Numbered from the stretch's first letter, positions 37,349 through 49,184 are shown. The stretch is DNA of 64,000 nt from Zeus faber (GCA_960531495.1 OY482852.1:31496073-31560072); one strand, 5' to 3'. Notes: generated from the sequence alone by a model not told the origin. A program made the numbers and translations.

Positions 37349-38941
37349 CACCACGTTCCAAAATTATTATGCAAATGATATTTTTCTCTGATTTTTCTAA
37401 GTAGTCCATGCAAATGACACTCAGTATAATTTTCAAGTTATCAAATGTTAGGGTATAATTTGAATGTTATTGAACAAACCTCCCAATGATAACAGCATTT
37501 TTCTTTAAATAAAAAACTCAAAATGCACTGTTCCAAATTATTATGTACAACAGAGTTTTAAAACATTTTATAGGTTGTAAAGAACTGAAAATGGTCATTT
37601 GTTGAATTTGCAGCATTAGGAGGTCATATTTACTGAAATCAAAAGCTATTTCAATCAAAAACATCTTAACAGGCCAATTTACATGTTAACATACGACCCC
37701 TTCTTTGATATCACCTTCAAAATTCTTGAAATCCTTTGAACTTGTGAGTTTTTGGAGAGTTTCTGCTTGAATTTCTTTGCAGGATGTCAGAATAGCCTCC
37801 CACAGCTGCTGTTTTCATGCGAACTGCCTCCCACCCCCATGGATCTTTTGCTTGAGGATGCTCCAAAGGTTCTCAATAGGTTTGAGGTCAGGGGAGGATG
37901 GGGGCCACACCATGAGTTTCTCTCCATTTATGCCCATAGCAGCAAATGACACAGAGGTATTCTTTGCAGCATGAGATGGTGCATTATCATGCATGAAGAT
38001 GATTTACGGAAGGCACGGTTCTTCTTTTTGTACCATGGAAGAAAGTGGTCAGTCAGAAACTCTATATACTTCGCGGAGGTCATTTTCATACCTTCAGGGA
38101 CCCTGACCCTGACCCTGACCCTGACCTGACCCTGACCTCAAACCCTAAAGGGGCCTACCAGCTCTCTCCCCATGATTCCGGCCCAAAACATGACTCTACC
38201 ACCTCCTTGCTGACGGCGCAGCCTTGTTGGGAATGGTGGCCATCCACCAACCATTCACTACTCCATCCATCTGGACCACCCAGGGTTGTACGGCACTCAT
38301 CAGTAAACAAGACTATTTGAAAATTAGTCTTCATGTATTTCTGGGCCCACGGCAACCGTTTCTGCTTGTGAGCCTTAGGGGTGGCCAAATAGTAGGTTTA
38401 TGCACAACTGCAAGCCTCTGGAGGATCCTACACCTTGAGTTTCACGGGACTCCAGAGGCACCAGCAGCTTCAAATACCTGTTTGCTGCTTTGTAATGGCA
38501 TTTTAGCAGCTGCTCTCTTAATCCGATGAATTTGTCTGGCAGAAACCTTCCTCATTATGCAAGAACCCGTCTGTGCTCTGAATCAGCCACAAACTCTTTA
38601 CAGTACGATGATCACGCTTACGTTTTTGTGAAATATCGAATGTTTTCATACCTTGTCCAAGGCATTGCACTATTTGACGCTTTGCGGCAGCAGAGAGATC
38701 CTTTTTCTTTCCCATATTGCTTGAAACCTGTGGCCTGCTTAATAATGTGAAACGTCCTTCTTAAGTAGTTTTCCTTTAAATGGGCTCACCTGGCAAACTA
38801 ATTATCACAGGTGTCTGAGATTGATTTCAGTGATCCAAAGAGCCCTGAGACACAATACCATCAATGAGTTTAATTGAAAAACAAAAAATGTAATGTTTAT
38901 GACACTTAAATCAAATTTGCATAATAATTTGGAACGCGGTG
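37349..38941 (-). mobile_element. Tc1/mariner transposon, 1593 bp, TA target duplication
   Basis: The ends are CACCACGTTCCAAAATTATT and, at the other side, AATAATTTGGAACGCGGTG: inverted repeats flanked by TA (37347-37348 and 38942-38943). Length and inner transposase match Tc1-like elements of fish. The transposase lies on the minus strand and is broken. It inserted into the ERV, so it is younger. Confidence 0.95.
37750..38715 (-). pseudogene. Tc1-like transposase, frameshifted
   Basis: The N-terminus starts MGKKKDLSAAAKRQIVQ at 38715, with the paired-type helix-turn-helix DNA-binding region. The DDE/D catalytic sites are recognisable: FTDE near 38300, HDNAPSH near 37985, and a PDLxPIENLW segment near 37880. 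Several frameshifts separate them, and a GGGTCA hexanucleotide expansion at 38098-38140 disturbs the middle. It would cut and paste the element at TA sites. Dead copy. Confidence 0.88.
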
Positions 38942-39372
38942 TATTGTCAGATGTCCAAAATTAACAAAAGGAGAAACAGGCCAATATATCCCATGAGGAA
39001 CGCAACACTTAGATGGCCTGATATTGACCTTACCCAACATATATGAGGGAGCAAGTAAGTGGATCACAATGAAGAGCAGACAATGGGAAAGATAATTGCG
39101 ATGGGAGACGTGAAAATTCTGTTGGCCAGAGTACTGGGGTTGACCAGCATGAGTAGACAATTAAGAAAAGGAGGTCTAGCAGAAGCTACGTAGAAGTGCA
39201 GTGCAATAGCACTGCTATTGATGGATACAGACAACAACTGTCGGGAGCACTGAGGGAGGAGTATCCCACCCGAGTAGATCTGAAAGCATTGAAGGGACAC
39301 CCACTGAGAGTGGCACAGGAGGGAGAGAACCACACAGGAGTGAAGATAGAAAAAGCAGAAATTAACATGTAG

Positions 39373-39942
39373 ATGTTGATGAGGCAAGAACAAACAGCTA
39401 ATATATATTGGATAGGAGAAATACAAAAATCAGTGGAGCAAACTATTGACAAGTGGGGAATGTATATCAGAGCATTTCTTCCCGAGGCTAGAGAGTTCAG
39501 ACTAGGCTATCATTCCACACTGCAGTATGATCCGGTTCAGGATCCAATACTGGAACAAGAATGGCAGAAGGAGGCAGCAGGAAAAAAGACAATGATGTTG
39601 TCACAATATATCATAATTTGCCCACAGGGAGCAGCAATGGAAGTTGAAGATCATGTACAGGCAGATGCCATACAGAAAGGGTACAGAATGCCAGAAATGG
39701 CACCACCTGTTTCATTGCTGGTGAACAAAGGAACAGAAACTAAGGAGTTAGGTTACATGATAAAGCTGGAAAAAATGCTGAAATGCATAAGAACAAATAA
39801 CCCACTGATACTCAAGTCTGAATGCAATAACTTTACACAAATACTTTGTGGTACAGAGATGGAAGGAGAGCTACAAGAGATTGAGGTAGCAGAAAAACGA
39901 CAGATGCAGAGCAAGAAGGAAGAAGCAAACAGGAAATGTTGA
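39373..39942 (+). pseudogene. ERV gag/pro-pol junction region
   Basis: 189 codons open (starting MLMRQEQTANIYW) directly upstream of and overlapping the reverse transcriptase frame. No clear protease DTG/DSG motif was seen. The position suggests gag C-terminus, protease or the pol N-terminal linker. Confidence 0.45.
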
Positions 39943-40665
39943 GGGAAGAAATGGAGCAGGTAATCCCAGAACATATATGGTCCAAGCATGACACAGATGT
40001 GGGATTGGTTAAATTGGCGAATCCAGTTCAGGTATGGGTAAAGCCAAACACAAAACCCCCCTGGAGACCACAATATTACATAAAGCCAGAAGCAGCGGCA
40101 GGTATAGAAACAACAAGAGAAGTGTTGAAAATGGCAAGAGTACAAATTGAGACACAGAGCTTTTGTAATACTCCTTTGCTCCCAGTCCTGAAGGTAGACA
40201 AACAGAAGTGGAGGCTGGTACATAATCTGAAGGCAGTGAATGAGATTGTAGAAGACAAACAGGCAGAGGTCCCAAATCCACATACGCTGTTGACAAACAT
40301 CCCATCTGATGCCAAATATTTCACAGTGATAGATATTTGTGGAGCATTTTTTAGTGTGCCATTGGCACAAGAAAGCCAACATTTGTTTGCATTCACATAC
40401 AAGGAAAGCAGTACACATATACGCAAATGACCCAAGGATTCAAATTCTCACCACATGTCTTCAATCAGATGCTGAGAGCGAGGAGGAAGCTTTGGAGGAA
40501 GTGACAATAAATGGCACCTTGAATCAATACGTTGATGATATGCTTGTGTGTTCAGCAACAATAGAACAGTGTCATAAGGATTCAATGATGATTCTAAAGA
40601 AACTGGCTGAAGGAGGGCACAAAGTTTCCCAAAAGAAATTGCTGTACTGTCAGCCAGAAGTATAA
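39936..40665 (+). pseudogene. ERV reverse transcriptase
   Basis: Frame 39936-40430 holds the fingers and palm start (WRLVHNLKAVNEIV, YFTVIDICGAFFSVPL). A frame change near 40411 interrupts it. YVDDMLVCS, the catalytic segment, is found at about 40531 in the frame ending at 40665. The wording is closest to class I (gamma/epsilon) retroviruses rather than to gypsy elements. Non-functional. Confidence 0.88.
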
Positions 40666-40716
40666 TACCTAGGGTGCACAATAGCTCCTCAGACAAAAGC
40701 AATAGCCCCAAACCAA

Positions 40717-41640
40717 TTGGAAGGAATCAGTAAAGCTCCGAAACTACAGCCGGTGAAACTAATTATGACGTTTCTAGGAATGACAGGATACAGTTCAGAT
40801 TGGATTGGAGGTTACGTGCTTAAAACAGCCCCACTGAGAGAGTTGATGAGAAAGACAGGCCAGACAGAGTTGAAAGCTCAGATAATATGGAATAGTGATG
40901 CAGAGCTAGCCTTTGAAAACATAAAGCAGGAAATGCAAGGCGTGAGTGCTTTGGCAAATCCCGATTACACCAAAGAGTTTCACCTTTATGTTGCAAACTG
41001 GGACAGAGGCTATGTTTCAGCCATATTGCCAAGCCTACGATCGTGCAAAATTGGATGGAGTAGCCCAGGGCTACCCTCCATGTTACCAAGGATTGGCGGC
41101 TACCCAATATGCTTATGACAAAGCTTCAACGATCACAGGGAATCATACAGGATACCCTGTAACAATTTACACCCATCACAAAGTAACAGAAATGATAGAA
41201 CAAGGAAGGTTTGTGTTGACAAATGCCAGGTTACTTGAATACCTAGCACTAACAACATAGGACACAACAGAGGTCACAATAAAAAGATGTTCCACTGTAA
41301 ATCTGGCAGAGAAGATCCCTCATGGCTATAAAGGAACACCATATGATTGCGTGGCAGACTTGCTCACGTACACTAAGTTGAGAGCTGACTTGATGTCTAC
41401 AAAAATGACTGATGCGGAGGATGAGCTGTTTTTGGATGAGTCATGTTTTAAAGATCACACTGGTAAGATCACATCATGAAGGTTTCGCTGTGGTGTGTCG
41501 CCAAGCTGATAGACAGTACATCATGATCCATAGTGAGGCCTGTCCGCAACCATGCTCAGCACAGTTGGCAGAATTAAAAGCCTTGACAGTTGCACCAGAA
41601 GACAGAAGCAGCACCAACCCTGGATGACAATGTAAGGATG
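40717..41640 (+). pseudogene. ERV RT connection and RNase H region
   Basis: Frame 40717-41118 contains the connection domain (MTFLGMTGYSSDWI, AELAFENIKQEMQ). Following frames (40946-41260 and 41412-41627) hold decayed RNase H-like sequence (QAYDRAKLDGVAQGYPPC). Frame changes near 41030 and 41260. Confidence 0.7.
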
Positions 41641-41699
41641 CAGGACAAGGCTGGCGTTTATGATCAAAACATGTGGATAAAGAGGGGTGTTGTTGTAGT

Positions 41700-42409
41700 G
41701 GAAAAAACTGCATCTAACAATTAAACTGAAGAAGAGAAGTTCGAGAGAGTTTAGGTCTGAAGATATAAGACTTTATTATCACTTGCAAGAAGTGACAACA
41801 GAATCTGAGTTGGTTTGGCAAAGAACTGCCGAGCCGCTCATGGACTCCTCCTTTTAACCTCTTTCTGTTGGTCAAGAAAGTACATCTGTATACTCAATTA
41901 GGATCCCTTCCTTCCTCCTATACGGTCAATAGTGCAAAGAAGCCATTTGTCTGCATTATTTGACATCAGTTACAACAACAAACCTCCCGACACTAGTCCA
42001 GGCCACATTTTATGAGGGGATGGTTGCATTCACACACCTTCCCATGTCACATGGCCCACAGTCAACAAAGCACTTATTCATGTCTTTGCTGACCCCTGTC
42101 TCACACACACTTACTTCATTCATATAGCATATGGGCAAGATAACGAATGCTCTTTCTTATTTAATGGTAGAATATAATGAACATATTTCTTTTAAATGTA
42201 CTAGTAAATTTCTCCCATATTGTGCACACCCCCATAGGGTTATGGAGAACCCATGATGGAATGTTGTTGGCACCAACAGCGTTGTTAGGATTGGTTATCA
42301 CTAATGCACATAGTTTTGACCATTGCGCAAGGGGGGAAATTGTGAGAAAAATCTGAAAAAAAGGTTTTTGGTCATCATACTTGAAAACAATGGTTGATAA
42401 TCAACTAAA
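41700..42409. other. Non-coding block between RNase H and integrase
   Basis: About 0.7 kb without pol-like frames, AT-rich, possibly a separate inserted element. No termini could be fixed. Confidence 0.35.
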
Positions 42410-42469
42410 TTAATGTGAGATATGTGCAAAAAACAACATAGGAAAAACAATCACTACCCCATTAGGACA

Positions 42470-43314
42470 CATTCCAACACCTGAGGGACCATTCAGACAT
42501 CTGGTCTTAGACTTTGTAGAAATGATTAAGAAAGTCCATGGAAAAAATATATGCTGGTGATGATTGAGAGGTTTAGCAGATGGGTAGAAGCAGTTTCCCT
42601 CAGCAGACCAAGAAGCAGGAACGGTGATAAAGTTTCTGACCAGAGAGGTGATGCCAAGGTTTGGCATTCCAACTGAGATTAGCTCAGATAATGGTTCATC
42701 GTTCATTCAAAAACAGTGAAACAGGTGCTACAGCATTTGGGGATAAAACAAAGATTATGTTGTGTGTACCATCCTCAGTCACAGGGAATGGTTGAACGAG
42801 TGAATGGAACACTAAAGTCAAAAATAAACAAAATTTGTGCAAGCGCTAAATTGAATTGGGGAGATGCACTACCACTGGCATTAATGAGTTATCGCATGCA
42901 GGCTAACAGAATGAAACATCATGTGATGCTAATGGGTTCATCCATACTTGATCTGGTGCTCTGAGGACGCCACAAAGGTTGACCGCTGGAACAATTGGAA
43001 ATGGAACAAAAAAATTATATCAGGCAATTGCTATACATAAGGTGATATTCCAACAGGAGAAGCGTAGGGTTCCAGAGCCTGAGGAAGAGCCAGTAAGGGG
43101 GATGGAACCAGGTGACTTAGTTTACCTGAGAGTCTTCAGGAGACGGTGGAAGAAGCCAGGAAGGGAGGGTCCCTACAAGGTGGTCAGGGCGACTACCACA
43201 ACCATTCAAGTAGAAGGACACACCACATGGTATCATCTTAACCACTGTACTAGGGTGCCACGACAGAGATTTAGACTGCAACATGAGGAGGAATCAGGCT
43301 TGGTTTCTGGGTAA
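42470..43314 (+). pseudogene. ERV integrase
   Basis: The core includes HPQSQGMVERVNGTLK (frame 42716-42964), with the catalytic Glu in the VERVN segment. The C-terminal domain is at 42979-43314 (PGDLVYLRVFRRRWKKPG, GPYKVVRATTT). Frame breaks lie near 42716 and 42965. Degenerate catalytic-core sequence (EISSDNGS-like wording) precedes 42716. Confidence 0.85.
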
Positions 43315-43672
43315 CCCGAGACCAGTCCAGGCCAAGGAGAGCCGACCTGGCCTGACAACCAAATGACGCAAAAGGAGGGTGACTATAAGCCACCCCATGC
43401 CGCAGCAGCCTCAGGGAGAAAACTGTTATTAAGATACAAGAGAGTGGTAGAACAGACTGCAGGAAACGCAGCTGGAATACTTTTACCGTCCCAGCACTGC
43501 TGTCTCAGAAAGTCATATGATCTGTTGCAGTACATGAAAAAGGAACAGAGAGGAAACTGTGTGTTTGGGATCCAATAAGGAAGATCCAATAAGAAATTGA
43601 GAGGCGATAACTGATCTTGGGTGTAACATGACTATAAGGGTAGTAGACGGACAATAGGATGTAGGGGCAGAA

Positions 43673-44086
43673 GTGCATGGGCAGTTGGAGATACACGACA
43701 CTTATATACTGGTGAGTAGGACAGGATACTTGGATGGTAGTGTGGAAATCCGGGTTGAGTGGACAGTCCCGGCCAGGGAAGTAACTACTCCCGGATTCAC
43801 TCTAGCGAACACCACCTCTCCTACAAATGAGAAAGGAGAGGGGTGGTGGGAATCTGTCAGGAAAAAGACAAGTGATTTGGTTGATTTGGTACATGCTTAT
43901 GTAACACACTCAAACACTCAGGATGTTGAGGAAGGACACCTATATGATAAAGCACAAGGCAACGAGGGGTATGCGTGGCTGTCATGTACAGCCCAGAAAC
44001 ATGCTTTGGACTCGTGCTGGGCATGCACTCAAGGGGGACAAAACTCATTAAGGGTAGTCCCAATCAATGATACTTGGCGCCATTGA
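43673..44086 (+). pseudogene. ERV env, surface-subunit fragment
   Basis: 137 codons. It contains CWACTQGG, which matches the CxxC motif position (CWxC) of gamma-type surface proteins. Preceded and followed by stops; further env-like sequence continues in broken frames to about 44.7 kb, where a tetrabasic RRKR motif (near 44670) marks the likely subunit boundary. Described only; not a functional gene. Confidence 0.6.
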
Positions 44087-44989
44087 TAGAGAAAAATTAA
44101 AGCATAGGCCCAGGACGTGGTTTAGGTTCCGACTCTACCTTATCCTGATAGTTGTACTGTGGAGTGTATGATAAACCTTAGCTCCACTATACACTGGTGA
44201 GGTGCGAACTCCAGTACTGCCGTTTCACCAGGAGCTTTGACGCTTGTGCACAAAATGCCCACAAGGGAATGTGAGTCTCTTGATGTAAGACTATTGCGGA
44301 TAGGTTGGTTCCACTGATAAGAAATCTAAAGGTTCTTGGAATACATGAGTGCTAGTCTCAAAGAGGTAATGTTAGCATGGGATGGTTCATCAAATGTAGT
44401 ACAATAATGAATGTAGCTGACGGACCACTGAGTCTCACACCCCAAGGGGACTTATATCAGGATAAGAATGCTACTATCAACTCGCTGTTATACCCTGACC
44501 AACCATTGGCAGACATATTTTTGATGTGTGGTGGCAGATCATTACACAGCACCTTGCCAGCAATCTAGGACGGGGGTTTGTGCACGTTTGTAAAGTTACG
44601 CCAGTCCGTTACTCTGTTAGTGGATGGCTGGGATGTGGAGGCCAGCAAAAATATAGTTTGTCGCAGAAGAAAAAGGGCCTATATTCCTGACCCTGATGTG
44701 TTCATAGATAGTATAGGCCAGCCTCGGGGAAACTGAACAAATACAAGGTGCAAAGTCAGATTTTGCAAGGAGCTGAAGGAATTTTAAGGAATCTTTTAGT
44801 TTATCCCTGGGTTGTGTACTTTTGCAAGTATTACATCGACTAAGAATGCGGAATGGATCAATTATGTATGTATACTACAATCAACAGAGGTTCATTTACT
44901 ACACCAATGATGCACTTTCCTCATTAGGGGAGCAGTTGCAGGCAACGAGTTCTATGACATGGCAGAATAGGATAGCACTAGACTAGTTA

Positions 44990-45316
44990 GTGGCAGAAAA
45001 AGGAGGGGTATGTCATATGTTCAGCGATCAATGGTGCATGTTTATTCCTAATAACACTTCGCTTGAAGGAAGTTTTACCTTAGCCATGGAAAAGCTGAAA
45101 AAGTTACGCCGAGAGGTAACTGCTGCCGCAGGATTCAACGCTCACCAATGGGATTGGTTAGAGAGTACGTTTGGCCAATGGGGAATTTGGCTGACCAGGA
45201 TAGCAGTGATAGCAGTAAAAGGATGTGTAGTAGTTAGCATAATTTTCTGCTGTCTCACCCCATTATTAAGGTCCTGTATAACAAAAATGATAGTTGCCCA
45301 AGTAGCCTCTGCATGA
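44990..45316 (+). pseudogene. ERV env, transmembrane-subunit C-terminal fragment
   Basis: 109 codons ending in a hydrophobic membrane anchor (IAVIAVKGCVVVSIIF) and a short tail. An ectodomain part with WCMFIPNN lies before it. Upstream transmembrane-subunit sequence (44.70-44.99 kb) has stops. Confidence 0.6.
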
Positions 45317-45719
45317 TGTTAACGTTACCAAAATGATGTATCCTTACGTAGTCTTATGTTAATCTATGCAGGATTGTATCATTATATTACCTTGCTATTA
45401 TATCATGGATGTGTCACTATTGTCTGAACTTGAGAAAACCTGCTATATTAAGGTTTGTATTTGGTAATCTTTTTCTGTTTATACCACACTATAGGTGTTT
45501 TTTGTATAATTTTATATTATGAACAATATATGACTGTTATGGGTATTTACAGTTTTCTGAAAAACAAATATGAGCCTTTTTTGTGATACGAATAGTCATA
45601 TGCACCCCTGTAGTAAAATACTGTAAGCTAACTGTAAGGGAACTTGTCCGAGGTGATGTTTACACGCATATTTGGCAATTTTTTTTGTGTGCTCTGTTAA
45701 GCCCCAAAGGGGGGAATAC

Positions 45720-46198
45720 TGTATGGTAGGAAAAACCTGCCTATATGGTGTAAGTTTAGATCTGCATGTCGATTATTAATTATGTTCAAACTGCCATGAA
45801 GGAAACCCAATTGTGGCAGCAAAGACGGCTGAGGAGACAACTGCTGGGGCCTCGGGCCACTAATCATGTGGTCAGCTCCCATTAAAATAGATTAATGGAC
45901 AAAGAATGGAGAATAGGAGCTCTGTTTGTAGTGAGCAATACAAAAACAAGATTCCTCAGGCGGCTCCTGAAAGGGCAATGCGAAGAATAGGTATGTGCAA
46001 AGGTATAAAAGTGTGTGACATTGTTGGAAAATGCAGCTCTTCTACAGAACTGCTTGGCCTTCATACTACTTGTTCAAAGTTGTAATAAAGGTATTTTTGA
46101 GGTACAACAAAGGAACAAAAATCTGGAAAAATCTATCCTTCCAGAAAACCTTTTTTTTATTATTTGGCGACTCGTGGAGATTTAAGAAACACACAACA
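45720..46198 (+). repeat. 3' LTR of the ERV
   Basis: Starts TGTATGG immediately after a purine-rich tract, contains TATAAAA at 46004-46010 and AATAAA at 46084-46089, and ends near ACACAACA at 46198. That gives the U3-R-U5 layout. Its first part is repeated at 36182-36289. Confidence 0.75.
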
Positions 46199-46427
46199 AT
46201 TGGGGTTTCGCTGCGGTGGGTCACATATGTATATCATATTGATGTATTTATGGAATGAATACATTGCTTTAAACTATGACAAATTGTTCTCTACTGAATT
46301 GATAATCATCTTTATGAAAAGTATTACATGTCTTGTTATCTTTCTTTTTACATCCAAAGTAACTTCTAAGAGAAGTCAGTTCTGTCTGGCAGCATCTCAA
46401 TGAGACCAGACCAGACTCCCATATCTC

Positions 46428-46500
46428 TGGACGATTTCAAATACATTTCAAATACTTGAAACATATTTGAAATGTATTTGAAATGTATTTGAAATACTTT
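46428..46500. repeat. Inverted/tandem ATTTCAAATA-type repeat
   Basis: Tandem TTTGAAATGTA units on the right face their reverse complements (AAATACATTTCAAATAC) on the left with a short centre, a palindromic arrangement often seen at the ends of hAT-like MITEs. Confidence 0.6.
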
Positions 46501-46535
46501 TGTACGTAATGCACAGATACGCACAAATCATGTTC

Positions 46536-47082
46536 TGTCATCTGTGTCACATTGAAACGAACCTCCTCTGCCTTGATTCTCTATCTATCGGTCTCTGTCT
46601 CCCTCTAGCCCTCTCTAGCGCCCCCTGTCTGCCTCTAGGTCCCTCTGTCCCCCTCTGGCTCCCTCTGTCTGTGTCTGGTGTCACTGCATTTCCCTGTCAC
46701 TGCAAACCTGTCCCCAGTCAGCAATCGCACCACCTGTCTCCACCTTCCTCCTCACTCCTCTTGTATTTATACTGGTCCTATTCATTCTGTTGGTGTTGGT
46801 TTGGGCTGGTGTCTCTGCCTATGTTGCCGCATGTCCTTTTGCCTGTTCCACGGCCCTGCATGGTTCCCTAGTTGTGTGCCCTGAGCTCTTGGCTCCTGAT
46901 TCTCCGCCTGCTCCTTTGGTTCCTTTTTCCGGATTCCCTACCTGGTTGTGAGTCCCTGCCAGTCATGATCCCCCCTCTGTTCCCTGTTCCCGATTCCCTG
47001 TGGCTTCGCAATAAACCCCTGTACATACTTCCAAAACCGTGTGTCCTGCATTTGGGTTCCTCTTCTTGAACACCACTTAACA
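46536..47082 (+). mobile_element. Solo LTR (same family as the 55.1-57.4 kb element)
   Basis: Starts about TGTCATC and ends CTTAACA. Its 3' part matches the reverse complement of the LTRs at 55101-55605 and 56867-57418: GTGTCCTGCATTTGGG, CCTGTACA, and the AATAAA-type region (GCAATAAACCCCTGTACA). No internal sequence adjoins it. No convincing target duplication was found. Confidence 0.75.
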
Positions 47083-47261
47083 GATGGATTGTAAACCACA
47101 ATGTATTAAACGGAGGTTGTTCCAGGAAAACAAAACTTTACATCTTGATCCGGTGACCAACATTTAAGACAAGTCTCTCAGGGTGGGTAACTCCAGGTTC
47201 AGAAAGTAAAAGTCCCGCCATGTTTTATGGCAATAATTTGTTGTACCGCGAGGGCTGTGCT
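47083..47261. other. No gene recognised
   Basis: Short non-coding spacer. Confidence 0.4.
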
Positions 47262-47475
47262 AATCAGCAAATCAAGATGATTAAATAAAAAAACTGAGAA
47301 GGACTGGAATGATCTATACCTCTGTAAGTATGAACATAGAAATATGATTGGAGGACACCACAACATGTGGTGATGTGGCTAATTTGGCACATTTGTCCTA
47401 GTTTACTTTGAATTTCCCCAGATGCTCCCATTAAAACCTGATACAGGGCGCTGTCTCCTCTCTAATAAAACTTCC
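47262..47475 (+). repeat. Dispersed repeat, copy B
   Basis: Parallel copy of 32655-32890, same orientation, diverged by substitutions and small indels. Confidence 0.75.
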
Positions 47476-48111
47476 TTAGGTTTCATCGGCCTAAAATGGC
47501 CTAAAGCATATAGTTCAAAACACTCCAAAAATGTCCAGTCAAGATGCAATTCATACCACACAAAACAATAGCTGGTAATGGGGAAAATTATTTATATGGC
47601 CATGGAAATATAAACTCTAATAACAGCAACCTTGTTTCAATTGGAGCTCTTAAATATGAGGGACACATACTGGAACCATGTTAACTACATACATTTTTTT
47701 CGAGTTTCGCTTTGAGTAAAGAGACATATTGTGAATTATTAAAGGTGTATCAAAGAAAAAAAGTCATACCACTCTCCCTGCTGAACAGTCTCACAGGCAA
47801 ACAACTCATGTTATGCTTCAAACCTGTAATAAAGCGGAAAGCACTTTATCTTTTCACCATCTCAATAATACATTATTTACTTGCTGTTGCCAAGCAGAGA
47901 CTCTGGAGGATGGTTAAGAAGCCACTGCAATATTTATGTGCTTTGGTGCATAAGGACACACAGTACATACACACCCATGCATAAAGATTAAGAAACACCA
48001 TGCACACAATCATATGTAACACACACACACCATAACTGAGCATTGGCTGCCATATGCCACACCCATATGTATTGGTTACCTATATACTGGGGTTAAGTTG
48101 GGGGTTGGGGG
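47476..48111. other. No gene recognised
   Basis: AT-rich non-coding sequence. Confidence 0.5.
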
Positions 48112-48139
48112 TAAATAAACAAATAAACAAATAAACAAA

Positions 48140-48174
<35 letters not shown>

Positions 48175-48176
48175 AG
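48112..48176 (+). repeat. (AAAT/AAAC)n microsatellite
   Basis: AAAC then pure AAAT tetranucleotides, about 65 bases. Confidence 0.93.
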
Positions 48177-48330
48177 CATGCATTATATTTTAGGGTTTTC
48201 AGATTTCAGACACTTTTGGATTTCTGGGAATCAGCTCATTTGACTTCATCTAAGCTAACATAGGAGACTAGAAACAGGATGTCGTGCCACTTCCTACCGA
48301 CACCTGGAACCAGAGGCCATAAAATGATAG

Positions 48331-48560
48331 AAGAAGAAGAAGAAGAATCTTTAATTGTCACGCAACACACCACACTACAACACATGCATACACACACACA
48401 CACCTGCACATGCTTTGGATGGTGGCCGGTGAAATGTGGCCTCTGCATTTGACCCATCCTGGCTTGTCCTTCCTCCGGGGGGGCAGCCAGGAGCAGTGGG
48501 CAGCATTCGTCAACACGCCCGGGGACCTGGTACCAAGTGTCCATCGCTGGTCTTCACCAC
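48331..48560 (-). mobile_element. tRNA-derived SINE, tail and body only
   Basis: Shares CACGCAACACACCACACTAC, the CATGCTTTGGATGGTGGCCG segment and CCATCGCTGGTC with the 51.87-kb copy. The tRNA-like head is missing. Confidence 0.7.
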
Positions 48561-48661
48561 TTCACCACTGTCTTCACCTCTTAAGGAACATGAACAGACA
48601 AACTTCTTTCTGATGAATGAGATTTATTTTATCATGGTAAATAATTGAAAAAAATGAAATA

Positions 48662-48990
48662 ATTATAAAACGTATGAAAAATGAATGGGTGCTCAGGGCT
48701 CGTGGCCAGGTGGGGCATCTGGTTGGCTGTGGTGGAGTGGGCCTCGCTCTTGCGCGGGGCGCGGGTGGGCATGGGGTTTCCGCTGGCTCGCCCGCGGAGC
48801 GGTTCCGTTGGTGCAGGACCTTGCTCTGGGCCGTGCCTGGCACCCACGGCCCAGTTTCTGCACCTGCGGCTGAGTCTTGTGTCTGCGCGTCGGGGTGGGC
48901 AGTATCTGTGCGCCGGGTTATGCTGGGTTATGCTCCTCAGGGCCAGGCGTGGGGGTTTTGGGACGGCGTGTCTATGCAGCTGTAGGACTC
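48662..48990 (-). mobile_element. GC-rich LINE fragment, inverted relative of 26.1-26.4 kb
   Basis: Read on the minus strand it carries GCACGGCCCAGAGCAAGG-like wording and a translated phrase GARHGPEQGP, comparable with GARHGPRAW at about 26.2 kb. Strong GC enrichment contrasts with the AT-rich flanks. Confidence 0.6.
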
Positions 48991-49094
48991 TGGGGTGGCT
49001 TCAGGGCCCTTTCCAATATTTGGAGGCGCCACAACATAATACAGACCTTATATACCAGAACCAATTGGGATAAGTCCTGTACACTCACCAGTGG

Positions 49095-49096
<2 letters not shown>

Positions 49097-49182
<86 letters not shown>
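49097..49182 (+). repeat. (CA)n microsatellite
   Basis: 86 bases of pure CA. Confidence 0.97.

Positions 49183-49184
<2 letters not shown>

Larger units (their letters stand above)
36181..46198 (+). mobile_element. Endogenous retrovirus (class I/epsilon-gamma-like), decayed, with nested Tc1
   Basis: In order: a fragment of LTR-like sequence (36182-36289, repeated at 45747-45853), a leader, a gag relic, pol (reverse transcriptase, RNase H, integrase), env, a purine-rich tract (AAAGGGGGGAAT, 45706-45717) and a 3' LTR. Every gene has stops or frameshifts. A Tc1 element occupies 37349-38941, and a block of about 0.7 kb near 41.7-42.4 kb separates RNase H from integrase. The 5' LTR is not intact. 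Confidence 0.85.

Noticed and set aside
38098-38140. Interstitial telomere repeat
   Set aside because: The unit is CCCTGA rather than CCCTAA and it lies inside a Tc1 transposase.
46500-46871. 123-codon Leu/Pro/Cys-rich frame
   Set aside because: Lies inside the solo LTR; CT-rich composition artefact.
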